Of a stretch of DNA of 64,000 nt, positions 12,247 to 23,900 are shown in pieces. The translations under genes were made by a program, and so were the position numbers. The stretch is from contig NC_045142.1 in assembly GCF_008831285.2 (NCBI RefSeq), positions 935,001 to 999,000 of the forward strand. Direction: 5' to 3'. Every line of letters begins with the position of its first letter. Within the stretch, counting starts at the first letter, position 1. The stretch is from Nymphaea colorata (taxonomy: Eukaryota > Streptophyta > Magnoliopsida > Nymphaeales > Nymphaeaceae). A model generated the notes under the pieces. That model was given only the letters and a program-made list of their open reading frames with translations. It was not told the DNA's origin and ran no database searches.

Positions 12247-15200
12247 CTTGTCATTATACAACTGACAGGTTGCAGACTAAGTAACATGGACCTTTCACAC
12301 AAGTTGCTGCACCTGAGTCAACATGACTTGGGGTGTGGATGCCGCTCAAGTGTAGTGTGGGTGCAGCACTGGACAGTTTGCACACTTTCTCAATGAATCG
12401 TTGATAGAATAATTGTTAGTTTGTTCAGTGGATGCCGCTCAAGTGTAGTGTGGGTGCAGCACTGGACAGTTTGCACACTTTCTCAATGAATCGTTGATAG
12501 AATAATTGTTAGTTTGTTGAACAAACTAACAATTATTCTATCAACGATTCATTGAGAAAGTGTGCAAACTGTCCAGTGCTGCACCCACACTACACTTGAG
12601 CGGCATCCACACCCCAAGTCATGTTGACTCAGGTGCAGCAACTTGTGTGAAAGGTCCATGTTACTTAGTCTGCAACCTGTCAGTTGTATAATGACGAGAA
12701 TACAACCTTCTGTACATTGTAATACCCAGTAATGTGCTTGTGAATTTAGGTACATTTTGCATTGAGGGGGCCATGGCAATTTATGCAGCAAGTGCAACCA
12801 AAAGCTTTAGGAGCAATATTCGACATGAAGTTCCTGGACAAGTTTGGGACCACTTGTCTCCGTGAATATCAGAGACCATTTTATTAATGAAGAGTCCATT
12901 CCACAAAATGCTTAGTCCACTATTATGAGTCAATTTGTCTCGAACAGCACCATCTTAGAAACAATTTATGAGGTACAGAGTCGTTGCACAATTGGTGACA
13001 AGAGACATGAAATACTTTTGTCTCTTATCAAAGAGCATTTAACACCAAATTTCATGTTTCCAGAACATTATACAAGAGCAGACCAAATTCTAGTTTCCCA
13101 TGTCAATTTAGCATGTCTCTGTAAAATGGTCCTACGGTTGTCATCCAAATAGGGATGTTACATTGTTTTCACAGATAACTGGTGGAGATCAGACAGTGGC
13201 ATGGATCACGTGTCATCAAAGAAAATGTATGGAAATGTTCATTTGTTTCTTTTTGTGAGAGCTACTCTTGCATTGAACTGGCAGCTTAGGAAACCTAGCC
13301 AGACATATGACATCTGTGACTAGCTATTCTAGTTCCTGGTTTGTATCATGCATAATGATAGATCAGGTGAACTAATCACTACAGAATTTCGTGGTGGGTC
13401 GTTCTTTACGGTAGTTGATAGGTCAAACTTGTTGAAAAATGACATTTTAAAGAAAGACACGTTTCTGAATGATAAGATCATATACTAGTTTGGAAAGACT
13501 ATTTGCATTATAATATTCTGATCATTTACAAAATTGAAATGCTATCTTTAGCCTAATCATATTAACATCTTTTGTTGTCCAGGACTGACAACTCAATAAA
13601 GAATCATTGGAACAGTTCCTTGAAGAAAAAGGCTGGTATGTATATAGCTGGGCACTCGATGTCAGCTATAGCTTCAGATATACATGATGCATCCAAGAAT
13701 GTAACTGGACTGGCTAATGAGGAGCTAAACATAAAGCCCATGTCTATTTCTATTCTCAGTACACAAAATGGGTCCAAGAATATAACAGAATCACCAACTG
13801 AAGCATTAGATATAAAACTTCTACCAGCTCTCATGTCACCTATGTACGATGGATCTGCAACAAGGTCAACTGGCGACATTTTTACCATAAAACCAATATC
13901 AGCCCTTGAGTTGGATAGACACGGTGGATCAAGCAACCTGGTCCTAACAGCCTTGGAAGATTTGCATATAGATCCTGTATTTGCTTGTGTTTCAGCTGCA
14001 AATGATGAGGCTAAGGATGTAGAGAAACCATCCAGAGAAGAAATGGTTGGGGAACTGATTCCAAATCTTGATGCAAGGATTAACCGTGGTTCTGAGAATG
14101 CATCAATACTGTCCAATGGAGATCTGAAAATAAGTTCAGATCTAGATACTTCCAGTATAGATCAAGCAGTATCCATCGTCACTCAACCTGCTGACCTATC
14201 GGCAAATGCAACTCAATCAGACAGTGAAGGCAAGCAATCTTCAAACACAGGGACTTGCTCTGATGCAGTATCCCCACCTGCTGGCCGGTCTGCAAAATTA
14301 TCTGGGTCTGAGAGTAACGACAAGCACAAGTTGGAGTATCCTGCAACAACATTTTCTGGCTGGATATTGAAACAACTTGCAACACTTTTTCTTAGCAAAG
14401 ATAGCTTTTCAGGTGCTATAGACAGAAAACAACAGCCCTGTTTAGATGATTCAGGGCCCCAAAAAACTAAATTTGGTCTCTGTTACAGTAAAGCAAGCTC
14501 AAGAAACAAGTCAGGAAAGTACTCCACAGGAAGTGGCATTGATCAAGCTAACAATAATTCTGAAGTGACAAATCTTGCCTCAGTTGTAGATGATGAAATC
14601 AGTCAATCCATGGAAATTTCTGAACCAGGCAATCATGTTGGGATCCCTTCGTCAAGCTTGTCGTGTGTGGAAAAGAGTAATAATAATCAAGCCAATGACA
14701 TTATGGAAGAAACACATGACGCTACAGAAAATTCATCTTGCAGAATTTCTGAAACAATATCTCTTGCTGAAATCCCATTGTCTAGTTTGCCATGCCTAAG
14801 GGATGGTGAAGCCAATCAAGTGGACAGGAACATCGAGTCCTTGAGTCGTGCCAACTTTCCATGTACATTTTCTTGCTACCAGTCTCCTGGTTCAGCAAGT
14901 AGGAAGGTGCCTGCAGATTCCAGCCTCTTTGATGCCACTGAATTAACTCACCGACAGCAGATGGCTGCTTCACCTGTTTATGGGGTTACTGCTTCAGTTC
15001 TTAAACGCAATGATCTGGTCCTCCAAAGTCCAGAATCTGTACTGAAGGAGGCAGCTAAAACCTTTACAAACACGCCCTCTATTTTCAGAAAAAGACGGAG
15101 AGAAAATTCTCCCATGGACTTTAAATGGGGCGAGAAGATATTTGGAAGCAAAAACGTGCAGGAGAGCCCACTGACTCCTAGTGAGGGGAGCCAAACCACG

Positions 15201-15488
15201 CTTGATGCTCGTACTGCAATAGCAACTGATGAGAGTACAAGCTGTGCCCAAAATATAAATGCAGATGGTGAAGGCGACCTTTCTATTAAAAGCCCTTTTA
15301 TCGTCTCCCCACCATATTTGTCGAGGATAAAGCGTAGAGCGGTCACCAGGGAAGTGCGGAAGAAGTTGATTTCAGGTGAAGATAATCGAAATAGAAATGC
15401 TAGATTTCTTGCTTTTACAGGTAGTGGGACCTTGTTTGCTAACAGATGGAATTCATGCATAGAAGATACACGCAAGGAAATCAGATGA
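6814..15488 (+). CDS. MYB3R: R1R2R3-MYB (MYB3R) cell-cycle transcription factor
   Basis: Seven coding exons join in frame: 6814-6956, 7845-7893, 8179-8236, 9176-9270, 9373-9476, 11274-11402, 13583-15488 (2,484 nt, 827 aa), all with GT-AG introns. Three MYB repeats: R1 about residues 57-108 (GGWTPEEDEML...RWQKVLNP), R2 109-160 (KGPWTKEEDDII...RWHNHLNP), R3 161-210 (KDAWTKEEELVL...IKNHWNSS), with regularly spaced tryptophans and the typical R2/R3 recognition helices. Plant MYB3R proteins bind MSA elements (AACGG) in G2/M genes and act as activators or, with DREAM-type complexes, repressors. The long C-terminal exon carries conserved family motifs: SPESVLKEAAKTF followed by a basic RKRRR stretch near residue 675, and SPPYLSRIKRRAV near 767. 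The start is the first ATG in exon 1; a pyrimidine-rich leader precedes it. Whether the protein is activator or repressor type cannot be told from this sequence alone. Confidence 0.92.
10427..10596. repeat. 85-bp tandem duplication in MYB3R intron 5
   Basis: Two near-identical copies begin ATACATGTCCAAATAAATAT at 10427 and 10512 and end in TACACGATATAGG. A weaker, partial relative lies just before them. Confidence 0.85.
11437..11788. mobile_element. MITE-like element (family A, copy 1) in MYB3R intron 6
   Basis: A 352-bp insertion flanked by a perfect 10-bp direct repeat ATATGCTTGC (11427-11436 and 11789-11798). Its ends are imperfect inverted repeats: TGTCACACGGATAC near the left end, and the right end reads, in reverse complement, ATGTCACATGGGTGCGGG. 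The interior is rich in CCCGTA/TACGGG motifs at the ends and A+T-rich in the middle. A related copy lies at 38763-39043. There is no coding capacity. Target duplication size (8-10 bp) and TIRs fit a hAT- or Mutator-type non-autonomous element. Confidence 0.7.
12190..12240. repeat. (TA)n microsatellite next to the palindrome
   Basis: About 25 TA units immediately left of the long inverted repeat in MYB3R intron 6. Confidence 0.95.
12243..12702. repeat. Long near-perfect palindrome with internal 93-bp duplication (MYB3R intron 6)
   Basis: Left arm 12243-12427 is repeated in inverted orientation at 12520-12702, with one mismatch visible over about 183 bp. Between them lies a direct copy (12428-12520) of the inner 93 bp of the left arm (12335-12427), differing only near its last base. 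The order is A-B-B-B'-A' (prime = inverted). The right arm can pair with the full left arm, looping out the middle B, or with the middle B alone around a centre at 12519. As it lies in an intron, the primary transcript would hold a stem of about 180 bp. Neither arm encodes anything recognisable; both contain the same accidental open frame. Confidence 0.92.
12703..13582. other. Remainder of MYB3R intron 6
   Basis: No coding similarity recognised. A 75-codon open frame (12925-13152) has no family resemblance. The intron ends with a good acceptor (TTGTTGTCCAG) before exon 7. Confidence 0.5.
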
Positions 15489-15651
15489 TATTTTTCAAGT
15501 AACAGTTGGATATCCGAACATGATGATCTGAAACTGCTAGCCTTCTTAATTCATGAATACTGCCTGGTGTAGCTATAACACCATTCCTTTTGAGCTACCT
15601 GGGAACCACAGTGAATGAATCATCTTTTCCATTTGTATATATGTTAAGCCT

Positions 15652-15729
15652 TGTGTGTGCGTGCATGTGTGTGGGTGTGGGTGTATATATATATACATAT
15701 ACATATACATACATATACATATATATATG

Positions 15730-15765
<36 letters not shown>

Positions 15766-15786
15766 AAGAGAGAGGGAGAGAGAGAC
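15652..15786. repeat. Compound microsatellite (TG)n(TA)n(CA)n(GA)n
   Basis: Successive TG/GTG, TA/CATA, CA and GA tracts over about 135 bp, some 165 bp after the MYB3R stop codon. Confidence 0.95.
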
Positions 15787-17122
15787 ATGCTTGACCTTTT
15801 ATGGAGTAACAAAAATATGCGTTTGTCTGGATTCTTTCACTTAACTGCCTAAAGTAACATTGCAAATGAGGCGGTAAAATGAAAGAAATCCAAAATCAAA
15901 CCTGTTCTATTATACCATGAAAGTTCAAAATAAATTCCTTGATTTTCTCTTCAGTATATGAAGATGAGCTTTCTTCTGCTCTCTTCCTTGGGCTTTTCAA
16001 CAAATTCCTATTTAAGGAAATAAAAAAGATAGGGCATTGTCACAAGAGCACCATTTTCAAAATTTTGCAATGGTGTCGCCAAAGACGAGTGAAGCGAGGA
16101 AAGAGGAACTTCCTGTGATATTTTTTAAAATATGACCAAAATGAAAATATTGTGATTCTTTAATAACTGTTTTGGATTTTATCAACGTTTTTGTAGGAAA
16201 ATTAAGAAATGAAATTTGTAATTTATAATTTTCCTATTATTTTGTAGATAACCTACAATTTTTTGAATTTCAAAATTTTTCTGAGGAAAAGAAACTTTGA
16301 ATTAATATAAACGAAAATTTGCATCAAAAAAACCCGAAGATGATATTTACAACGACCGAGTACCCCAATCTGGTCAACCAAGCGTAGACTTGTTTTGCAA
16401 TATTAGAAACAGTTACTACGAGCGGTACTTTACTTTCTTCCAGTGTTCCCAATTACTATCTCAGATCGAGTGAGATAATCGGACCCGTAGCAGTATTTTA
16501 AGTGAGGGACATGTGGCGGATTCGATATCATTTCACAACTTTTCATAACTGCACTTCTACATCAAGCAGAACACAAAGTCAATTTTAAAAAAATCTAAAA
16601 CTTAAAAAAATGCAATAAATAAGAAACTAATTATATAAAACATAAAAAACTAAGTAGATAAGTAACAAATAAAAATTAGAAAATAAAAAACAAGCAGTTT
16701 GAAAAAAGTGAAAAGAATGTCCAAAATGAAAAAAATTAAAAAGCATGAAAAAAACGCATTTGTTTTCAAAGGAGACTGCATTTTTTTAAGTTTTAAATAG
16801 CTAACTTATTTCTAATATTTTATACGCGTTTTTTGCATCTATGCTTAGAAGCTTCCACAAAATGAACTAACGGCAACAACGAGCTTCCTTGTGAGATCAG
16901 AAAACATTTTCGCGGCAACGATATTGACTGCATATATAAAAACGCTACAAAATAAACGGATTCGTGCAAGGAGAAGTGGGAGTGAAGTTGCACACAAAAG
17001 CTTTAGCCGGACCCGGGATGCGACCAACGTATACAAGTTGGCCTCTCCAACATGTTTACCCATGCATTAGTAACAAGGATAAATCAGAGGGAAGACGAAA
17101 AGATAAATGTCTTTGTCCTTCG

Positions 17123-17124
<2 letters not shown>

Positions 17125-17161
<37 letters not shown>
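17125..17161. repeat. (TA)n microsatellite
   Basis: About 18 TA units; a second interrupted TA tract lies at 17281-17311. Confidence 0.95.
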
Positions 17162-17165
<4 letters not shown>

Positions 17166-17309
17166 TTAATCGTGATTTAAATTATATAATAAAATACTAA
17201 TCTTATCCAGTTATATAAGTTTCCCATATAAAATATATATCGACATCGTCATGTTGGATGCATTCTCTCCCGAAATACAATGTATATATATGTATATATA
17301 TATATATAT

Positions 17310-18490
17310 ATTGTAACAACCTAGCCCATTCTTACATTGAACTCATGCATTTGGTTTGACAGATTCCAATTCACCTCTTAACAATTTATATTACAGCTCA
17401 AAAAGGTTAGGAGAATTGTAACAAAGTCAAAAATTTAGTTTCGTATTGAAAATTGTAATAGATCTTCAAAGGCTTATGCAAAGGAGGTCGTCAAGTAGTT
17501 GGTAATCATAGTTTCTAGTTTTTTGGGGCTGGAGTTAAAACTGCTAGAGGGCGGGTTGGGATCCACTGGACTAAGGGTCCAAGCTTAGGAGTGAGTTAGA
17601 TCGTTACTTTGGTATCAAAGCATGGTTCAAACTCGAATCTGGCAAATCATGGTTCAAACTCGAATCTGGGGTCTCATATATGCCTTAAGGATGGTGGATT
17701 GTAATACCCCAAAAAGTTTTCATTATTAAAGATTTTAAGAGGTCATGCAGAGCTTCTAAATGGGGTTGTTAAGTTGTTGATTGTCTTGGTTCCTATCATT
17801 TTTTATGCTAAAACAAAAATTACTAGGGGGTGGATTGGGATTTGTATGACCAGGGGCTCGAACCCAAATTGGGAGTTGGTCGGGTTGTTACAGTGGTATA
17901 AGCGTACGATTCAACACTTGGACTTGAGGTCTCACACACGCGGACGTATGTGTTTTAAGGAGAGTGGATTGTAACACTTTAAAAATTTAGACCCACATTA
18001 AAGATTGTAAGTAAGGTTGGGTGTCGGGTCTAGCACTCGACAGGTACCCAGTATCCGGCCCGACTCAAACCCAAAAAAAAGGAACCAGGCCGGCCTGATA
18101 AGTTATCATTTATCGTATTGGTCCGGCCCAAGTGGGCTTGACTGAGCTCAGTTCGGCACAATAAATTTTTTTAATACATATTTTATTAATTTTTATATAT
18201 AATTATAATATTTTATTACGATTGATTATATTTATAATTTATATATTATTTTATATTAAAAATATATTGTTTTCTAATTTAATCGGGTCAGGCCGACCCG
18301 AGCTCGACTCCTTATCACCGGCCCGATGCCCAGGCTTAATTGTAGAGATCTTCAAAGAATTATAAAGGTAGTTGTTAAATAGTTGATAATCATGACTTGT
18401 AACCTTTTTGGGACTGAAGCCCAAAACTTTTAGCGGGCAGGTTGAGATTTGCCGAACTAGAGGTCTGAGCCCAGGTGTGGGTCATATCAT
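17310..18490. repeat. Three diverged direct copies of a roughly 270-bp non-coding repeat
   Basis: Recurring landmarks in the same order are: a TGTAATA/TGTAACA start, an ATTAAAGATT or ATCTTCAAAG block, GGTCATGCAGAG or GTCGTCAAGTAG, GTTGTTAAGT..TTGAT, a GGCGGGTTGGGAT or GGGTGGATTGGGAT block, and GGGTCxGAGCCC(A/C)A followed by TTGTTAC. Copies lie at about 17420-17700, 17700-17970 and 17975-18490. The third is split by the MITE at 18012-18338. A short internal duplication (TGGTTCAAACTCGAATCTGG, twice) sits near 17620-17665. Confidence 0.6.
18012..18338. mobile_element. MITE-like element (family B, copy 1), nested in a repeat
   Basis: A 327-bp element beginning TAAGGTTGGG and ending GCCCAGGCTTA (imperfect terminal inverted repeats), flanked by ATTGTAAG and ATTGTAGA, a mutated 8-bp target duplication. 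The ends are G+C-rich (CGGGT, GGCCCGA blocks) and the centre is almost pure A/T. It interrupts a block that is continuous in neighbouring repeat copies (GATTGTAA / AGATCTTCAAAG), which defines the insertion precisely. The closest relative is at 32660-32943. An 8-bp duplication fits a hAT-type MITE. Confidence 0.75.
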
Positions 18491-19426
18491 TACAAGAACA
18501 ACCTACCATTTAACACCTTCTTTAAAGCATAGAGTCCGCATGTGTAGGACCTCAGTGTGCATCCCCACATAAAGATATCATCATCGCTATCGGTTTGAGT
18601 GGGTCGGGTTGTTAAACACACATATGTCATATTGATATTTGTGAATACATATTAGTGTGTGCATAAATCTCTTATTTAGCTAAAACTAACTTGTTAAGAA
18701 AGGAAATTTGTGGAAAATAACGGTTAGATATTGACAGTGGATGTCACACCGCAATTTGTGTAAATTGATGGCCTAAAATCTTTGGACAGCCGTGTGGTCC
18801 AAGGTCTGGCAAGTTGTTACGAGCAATAGCTTTAGTTCTTCGCAGCATTCAAATAAGCATATCTGGCCATTAATGGCCTTCTGATCATTGTCTCAAGTTG
18901 GTTTTCAGTTTTCACCAGTTCCTGGTTCTACCTTGCAAAACTAGATTATATATATGATTCAACTCCACGACTATTAAAAACTAAATTTAACGATTATCAA
19001 ATGCACAACTCGACCTTTATCAGTCGGCATCTAACTAAATCAAGCAGGAGAGTAATTGCATGTGACCTCAACACTTCTAGATCTTCCCTGCATATTCTCT
19101 AATTCATGGATTTTTTTATTAATGGCCGAAAATGAAAGGCTGGCCGTGGTTTTAGAGCATTACCCATTTAATCAACCACTCGCGGTTCCCAAAACGAACT
19201 TTGGCTGCATGACTAATAGTTCAGTAAGACACGACTGAAGATGAAGTAAAACAAGTCTGGAGCACCAATCAACATCTTAATGAATGAGCTGAACACGACC
19301 CTTTGCTTTTTTGGCCTTGTAATTCTCTTTGGCATTCAATGTAAGATGGGCCTATTGATGAGTGATGACCTCCATACATATCCATGAACAACCTTACAAG
19401 AGAGAAAGCGATCAAAGAGATGATCT

Positions 19427-19469
19427 AGAGAGAGAGAGAACACACACACACACATATATATATATATAT
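19427..19469. repeat. (GA)n(CA)n(TA)n compound microsatellite
   Basis: Lies just beyond the 3' end of the HIPP gene and may fall in its 3' UTR. Confidence 0.9.
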
Positions 19470-19495
19470 CTTTTCATTAAGTAGTTATATTTTCT

Positions 19496-20850
19496 TTACA
19501 TGATAGAGCATGCATTAGGGTTTTCATCACTAAAGAGGGAGGCATACTTCTCATGGGGGTCGCTCGGACTGGCGGCAGCTTGTGGCACGTTTCTCACGAA
19601 ACCAGCCGGGGCCTTCTTGTCGTAGACCCCCGCTGCATAAGGGTAAAAGGCCAAGTTGGCTTGGACATAAGGCCACAACTCAGCCTTCTTCCCCACGCTT
19701 CTCACCCTTTTCATCACCTTCTTTGCGGTCACATATCCAGTGACTACCACCTTGTTCTGCTTCCTTATCACATCATATGATTTCACACCTGTACACCAAG
19801 CAACAACGTTAACACAAAGATCTAGCATATACAGTCACGAATACATCTTAATATCAGTCAAATGATTCAAATAAGATATACATCCTTGAACGCATTTGAT
19901 TACTTGATCTAATTAATTAGAAGACCTGATCCAGCTGTCTGTGTGTGTGTGTGTGTGTGTGTGTCAGAGAGAGAGAGAGAGAGAGAGATCTGAGATTGAT
20001 GAGTCATTGTTTTGATGCCATATTCATGAATCAAGGCTACCAGTCAAACTTGGAAAGCAAGGATCAACGAATCTTAAGTTTGAAATAACTGTTAACCTAT
20101 AGGCAAGACAATTTTGTTTACATAGTGGAAATACAGCCTTGGTCTCAAGCTTAAAGGGGATCGTTAATCAATTCCACTTTGGGAGCTAACTTCTACTGCA
20201 ACACCAAAATTGTAACTTAATTTTATGAAAACTTCGTCTATATCATTGATACAGGCTTCAGTTTTCCTTTGTTGATATATATCAGGCAAGTCCGAGACTA
20301 GAAATAGGCTTGAAGAACTGAAGAACAGGTTTTCTGCAGTTGGCAAGGAGGGGTATGTCATGTGGTAGATCCGTGCCAAATTAATTATATCAATGGAGAC
20401 TCACTAATGACATTAAACTTTTGACCTTCTCAGACTTGGATGACCTTTAAGTACAATTCCTATCCGGGTGGACTGGAAAGAAAGGTTTCTAGAAGCCACT
20501 AAGAAATGAAGAGTAATTGCATTGTTGCACCTTTCATGGAGGACACTGCGTGTTTAACTCTTCTTTCACAGCCATCACAGTCCAGCCTGACTTTGAGCTC
20601 CACCGTCTGCAGGAGGAAAATTAAGTGAGAGATGTAAACTTTATGATCATTACTAGAAGTTGGCAGGATGGAGAAAGGAGAGGCGGTGGGAATGTTGGTA
20701 GCCTTTCTCCTGCTTCTGATTGGAGTAATAGAGACAAGAAGAAGAGAGAGGGATGAGTAAATATGTGGCAAGTCATACCTGCATGGCTTTTCTTCTTCTG
20801 CGGATGGAAGTGACGGTACAGAATTTGGAGAGGTGATCCAGCACCCCCAT
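19496..20850 (-). CDS. HIPP: Heavy-metal-associated isoprenylated plant protein (HIPP)
   Basis: Three exons on the minus strand, 20779-20850, 20531-20606 and 19496-19788, join in frame (441 nt, 146 aa) with GT-AG introns. The start MGVLDHLS is the usual HIPP opening. The HMA fold begins at residue 25 and holds the metal-binding pair in LDCDGC (C34, C37). The body KVVVTGYVTAKKVMKRV and the KKAELWPYV segment are typical, as are YDKKAPAGFVRNV and the end FSDENPNACSIM. The last four residues, CSIM, are a CaaX farnesylation site. Length and motifs match the HIPP20-27 group. These proteins bind metals such as Cd, Zn or Cu and act as membrane-anchored metallochaperones or protein-interaction modules in stress responses. 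Intron 2 (742 bp) carries a (GT)n(GA)n tract. Confidence 0.93.
19938..19988. repeat. (GT)n(GA)n microsatellite in HIPP intron 2
   Basis: About 12 GT units followed by about 11 GA units. Confidence 0.95.
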
Positions 20851-20905
20851 TTCTGTTTCTGATCTACCTTGCTTCTCACAAAGAAAGAGATGAGAAGAAG
20901 GCAGT

Positions 20906-20913
20906 ATTTATAA
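20906..20913 (-). promoter_or_regulatory. TATA box of the HIPP gene
   Basis: On the minus strand this reads TATAAATA, a canonical plant TATA box, 56 bases upstream of the HIPP start codon (20850). A short leader of about 25 nt would follow if transcription starts some 30 bases downstream. Confidence 0.6.
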
Positions 20914-23900
20914 TGCAAGCAATGACAGAAGAATGTTTAATGAGAGAGGGAGGGAGTTGGTCCGTCACGTCAGATATTTACGTTTTTCTGCTTACTGAAT
21001 TTCTTTGATTTGGACCACTTTTTCTATGGAAATTCCTTGTGGTAGTCCACTTTTTTTGCAATACCGTTTCTAGACCTAAGCTTTCATTTGTGATTCGTTT
21101 TGACATTTGTCATCCGTTTCCTTTTTCTAATTACGGCGAGGAGGCTATACCTCTTGGGGACTCTAGTAAGACCACAGAGGATCTAAAATCCTAAGAACAT
21201 CTTTAATCATGGGTTCTTAGCAAGGATTGGAGTTTCTTATTTGAAGGATCATAAATAATGTATATATATGATTTAGAACCATGACTTAAATTGTCTGAAT
21301 CCTACCAGCTGCCAACATGAAATTTTGTTTCATAATTCTAAATAGCTCTAAGTATATTATTCTACACGAGAATGTTTTTATCTTACACTGAGAAGCAGCT
21401 CTTCAAATCTAGATGCACGATCCTCAATTGGAGGCTGAGGAACCGTGCTCAATCCTTGTTTGACAAATAGTACAAAGCAACAACATGTTGCAATAAAATC
21501 AGAAAGCAAGGGGGCGACCCCTGGAAATCTCGATAAGATGCTGACTTTTCCGTGTGGACAACAAGGGAATCGTGGTGTATGACAGGAGAAAATATGAAAT
21601 GGCTTAAGTTGAAGAAGATCATCAAAAGTTAGCACTGAAACTAAAACTTTCTTTATTAACAACAAAGGAAAATATCAAAAAGCTCGTTATCTTGATTAAT
21701 ATTGCCAATGAGTCGCCTAAAACGACTCCTCAGCATATCAATTTTGTTAAAATAGGAATTCTGCAATCGGGTAAGATGTTTCATTCTTCGGTAGAATTCA
21801 AAAGAACTGTGCTTATGTTGTGGTCAGAACATAAAATCTTTTAATCCTTTAGTTCATTAGATCTCGAACAATATCTGCGTTTGTTAGGCCAACTTCTTGG
21901 TGAGCCTGCCAAATATATTCTTAATCTCTTATACTCAGAACCGCGTTAGATCTAAAAAAGAAACAAAAATAGAAAAAACTTGGCCCACTGAAATCTCACA
22001 TTTGTAACAGATAAGGCAAATCATTTTTAGTAGGTAAGCTAAATATTGGCACTTTAGATTTGGGTAGTTGTGTATTCTTATTTCAAGGTTAAGGTGACCG
22101 GGGCTCACAAAGTGGTAGAAGAATAGCATATGACGATACCTATACGAGATGAAACCCGTACTCATGATTACAAAGAAGGGGATATATGTGCATTAATTCC
22201 CCATTAAAGGTGTAACAATCACACCCCACTGCGTTGTATTCAATGAGGAATACTTTTTCTTTGCTGAAAGAAGTGCAGATTAGTGGGGCAAATCCTATCT
22301 CAATTCAAGTAAGGTCTCTCTCTCTCCAATCTTGAATCGGATGCCCTTCAATAATTGCCAACTTCTCATGGTCCGGTGCAGATGTTCACAACTTTCAAAG
22401 ATAAAAGCTACTGTTTCATTCATGCTCTGACACCAAAGTGGTGTCTAAAGCTAGAGGATCTCTTAACAGGAACTCGATATATATGAGGGAGTTAGCCTAA
22501 CAGTTAGGCCGGGGGCTGTTAAGCAGTTCGTTACTAATTTTCATACCATGAACTCTTTGTACTGTAAAAAAGGGCTACCAATGCACAAGTTGTAGTGCAG
22601 TGGGCTGACACTAAAAGACCTCAAAACATGCCCTATATCTTACGGGGGCAAAGGGTTGAGTGGGAGATTCCGTTCTTTCCTGTGTGGTAGGATGAGATAC
22701 TCTTCATGTTCATACAGAACAAGAACTCAATACCCATTAGTTTTTCTGGTTATTGGTACGAGAAAAAAACCGTAGTTACTTTGCAGCACCAATCTCTGAC
22801 TTTCTAGGCCAGCAATTCAATATTGCTAGAGACACTTGATGATTTCCCTCATCATCGAAACATGCAGTATCTTTTTGAAAGAAAGATACTATTATAAGCT
22901 GCCTATGAGCTCTTGTTTAGGCAAGCTCCTCCAACCCAATTCAACTACAATTTTTTGCAAATCTTAGATCAAACAAATCAAACCAATTCTAACTTATGCA
23001 TGGTTAAAGTATAAGATTCAGACCCAGGGCTGATCTGGATCAACCCCTAAAGGGTAGCGTATGTCCTGGCCAGAACTTCCTGAGATTCGAACCAGTGCTT
23101 ATGATTTAGAGCAACATCCCTCAAGATTAATGCTCCAGCGATGAAGGGAATCGTATCTGTATCTACTTACATACATTGAATGACTATTCTGAATTTTCAT
23201 TTAAGGCTCGCTTTTGTCCATAATCACAAAAACATGTCTCCCTTATTTTCTGAATTTTCTCATACATGATAGGCTTTTACTGACAATTGCTAAATTGGAG
23301 CCTCCGGATAAAACCTGGCATGCTGGAAGGCGAACTTTCGTTGTTACATGTTTTTGCATATTCTCCTATATATGAAGCTAAAATTGTGCTGTTCAACTTT
23401 GCTATTCCACTCAATCTGAGATGGTTGGTAGTCAGAGTTAAGAAAGATCAAGCAAGCATCCATTTGATAGTTTGAGGAAGATTGCCCATGCCAATATTAA
23501 ATTCAAAAATTTGGGGTCTGTTTTGTAATGCTACCTAAATGGAAAAAAAATCATGCATATGATTGAAGATCGTGGTCAAGCCTAAGCATTTATCGCTTCA
23601 TTCATCTGGGCCATTCATATGAAAAAGAAAACAGAAAAAAATGTTGGCATAATTTTGTGGGCATGCTCATATCTCCTAACATAACAGGAGTTCCTTTCAA
23701 TCCGTGAAAATTAGTTGTAACTGCTACCTACTCAAGGAATTTCATAATAATGGGAACGCCTAAGTTTGATCAGTATGTATCTTCACGTGCATCTTTTGAA
23801 ATGTACAGACCTAATGGACTGGTCATCTCTTTTCTTCAGGTCGGCACCTGTTTGGCAGGAGAAAAATAAAGCAACGATTGCCAACAACAAGAGTTTCATC

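Larger units (their letters stand above)
15489..19495. other. Intergenic region with microsatellites and dispersed repeats
   Basis: It holds the MYB3R 3' flank, a compound dinucleotide repeat (15652-15786), A+T-rich DNA (16000-16950), further TA tracts, and between about 17310 and 18490 three diverged copies of a non-coding repeat, one split by a MITE. No gene is seen. Several short ORFs are products of the dinucleotide repeats. Confidence 0.6.

Noticed and set aside
12169-12797. Two open frames with an identical 50-residue peptide on opposite strands
   Set aside because: They are not genes; the identity is produced by the inverted repeat itself.
14978-15475. 165-codon minus-strand open frame
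   Set aside because: Antisense shadow of the MYB3R last exon, whose own frame carries conserved MYB3R C-terminal motifs.
15573-15865. Several overlapping open frames rich in Y, I, H and T
   Set aside because: Translation of the compound dinucleotide microsatellite.
23084-23093. GATTCGAACC, reverse complement of a tRNA B box, as a tRNA or SINE
   Set aside because: No matching A box at the right distance and no cloverleaf or poly-A/T tail could be made out.
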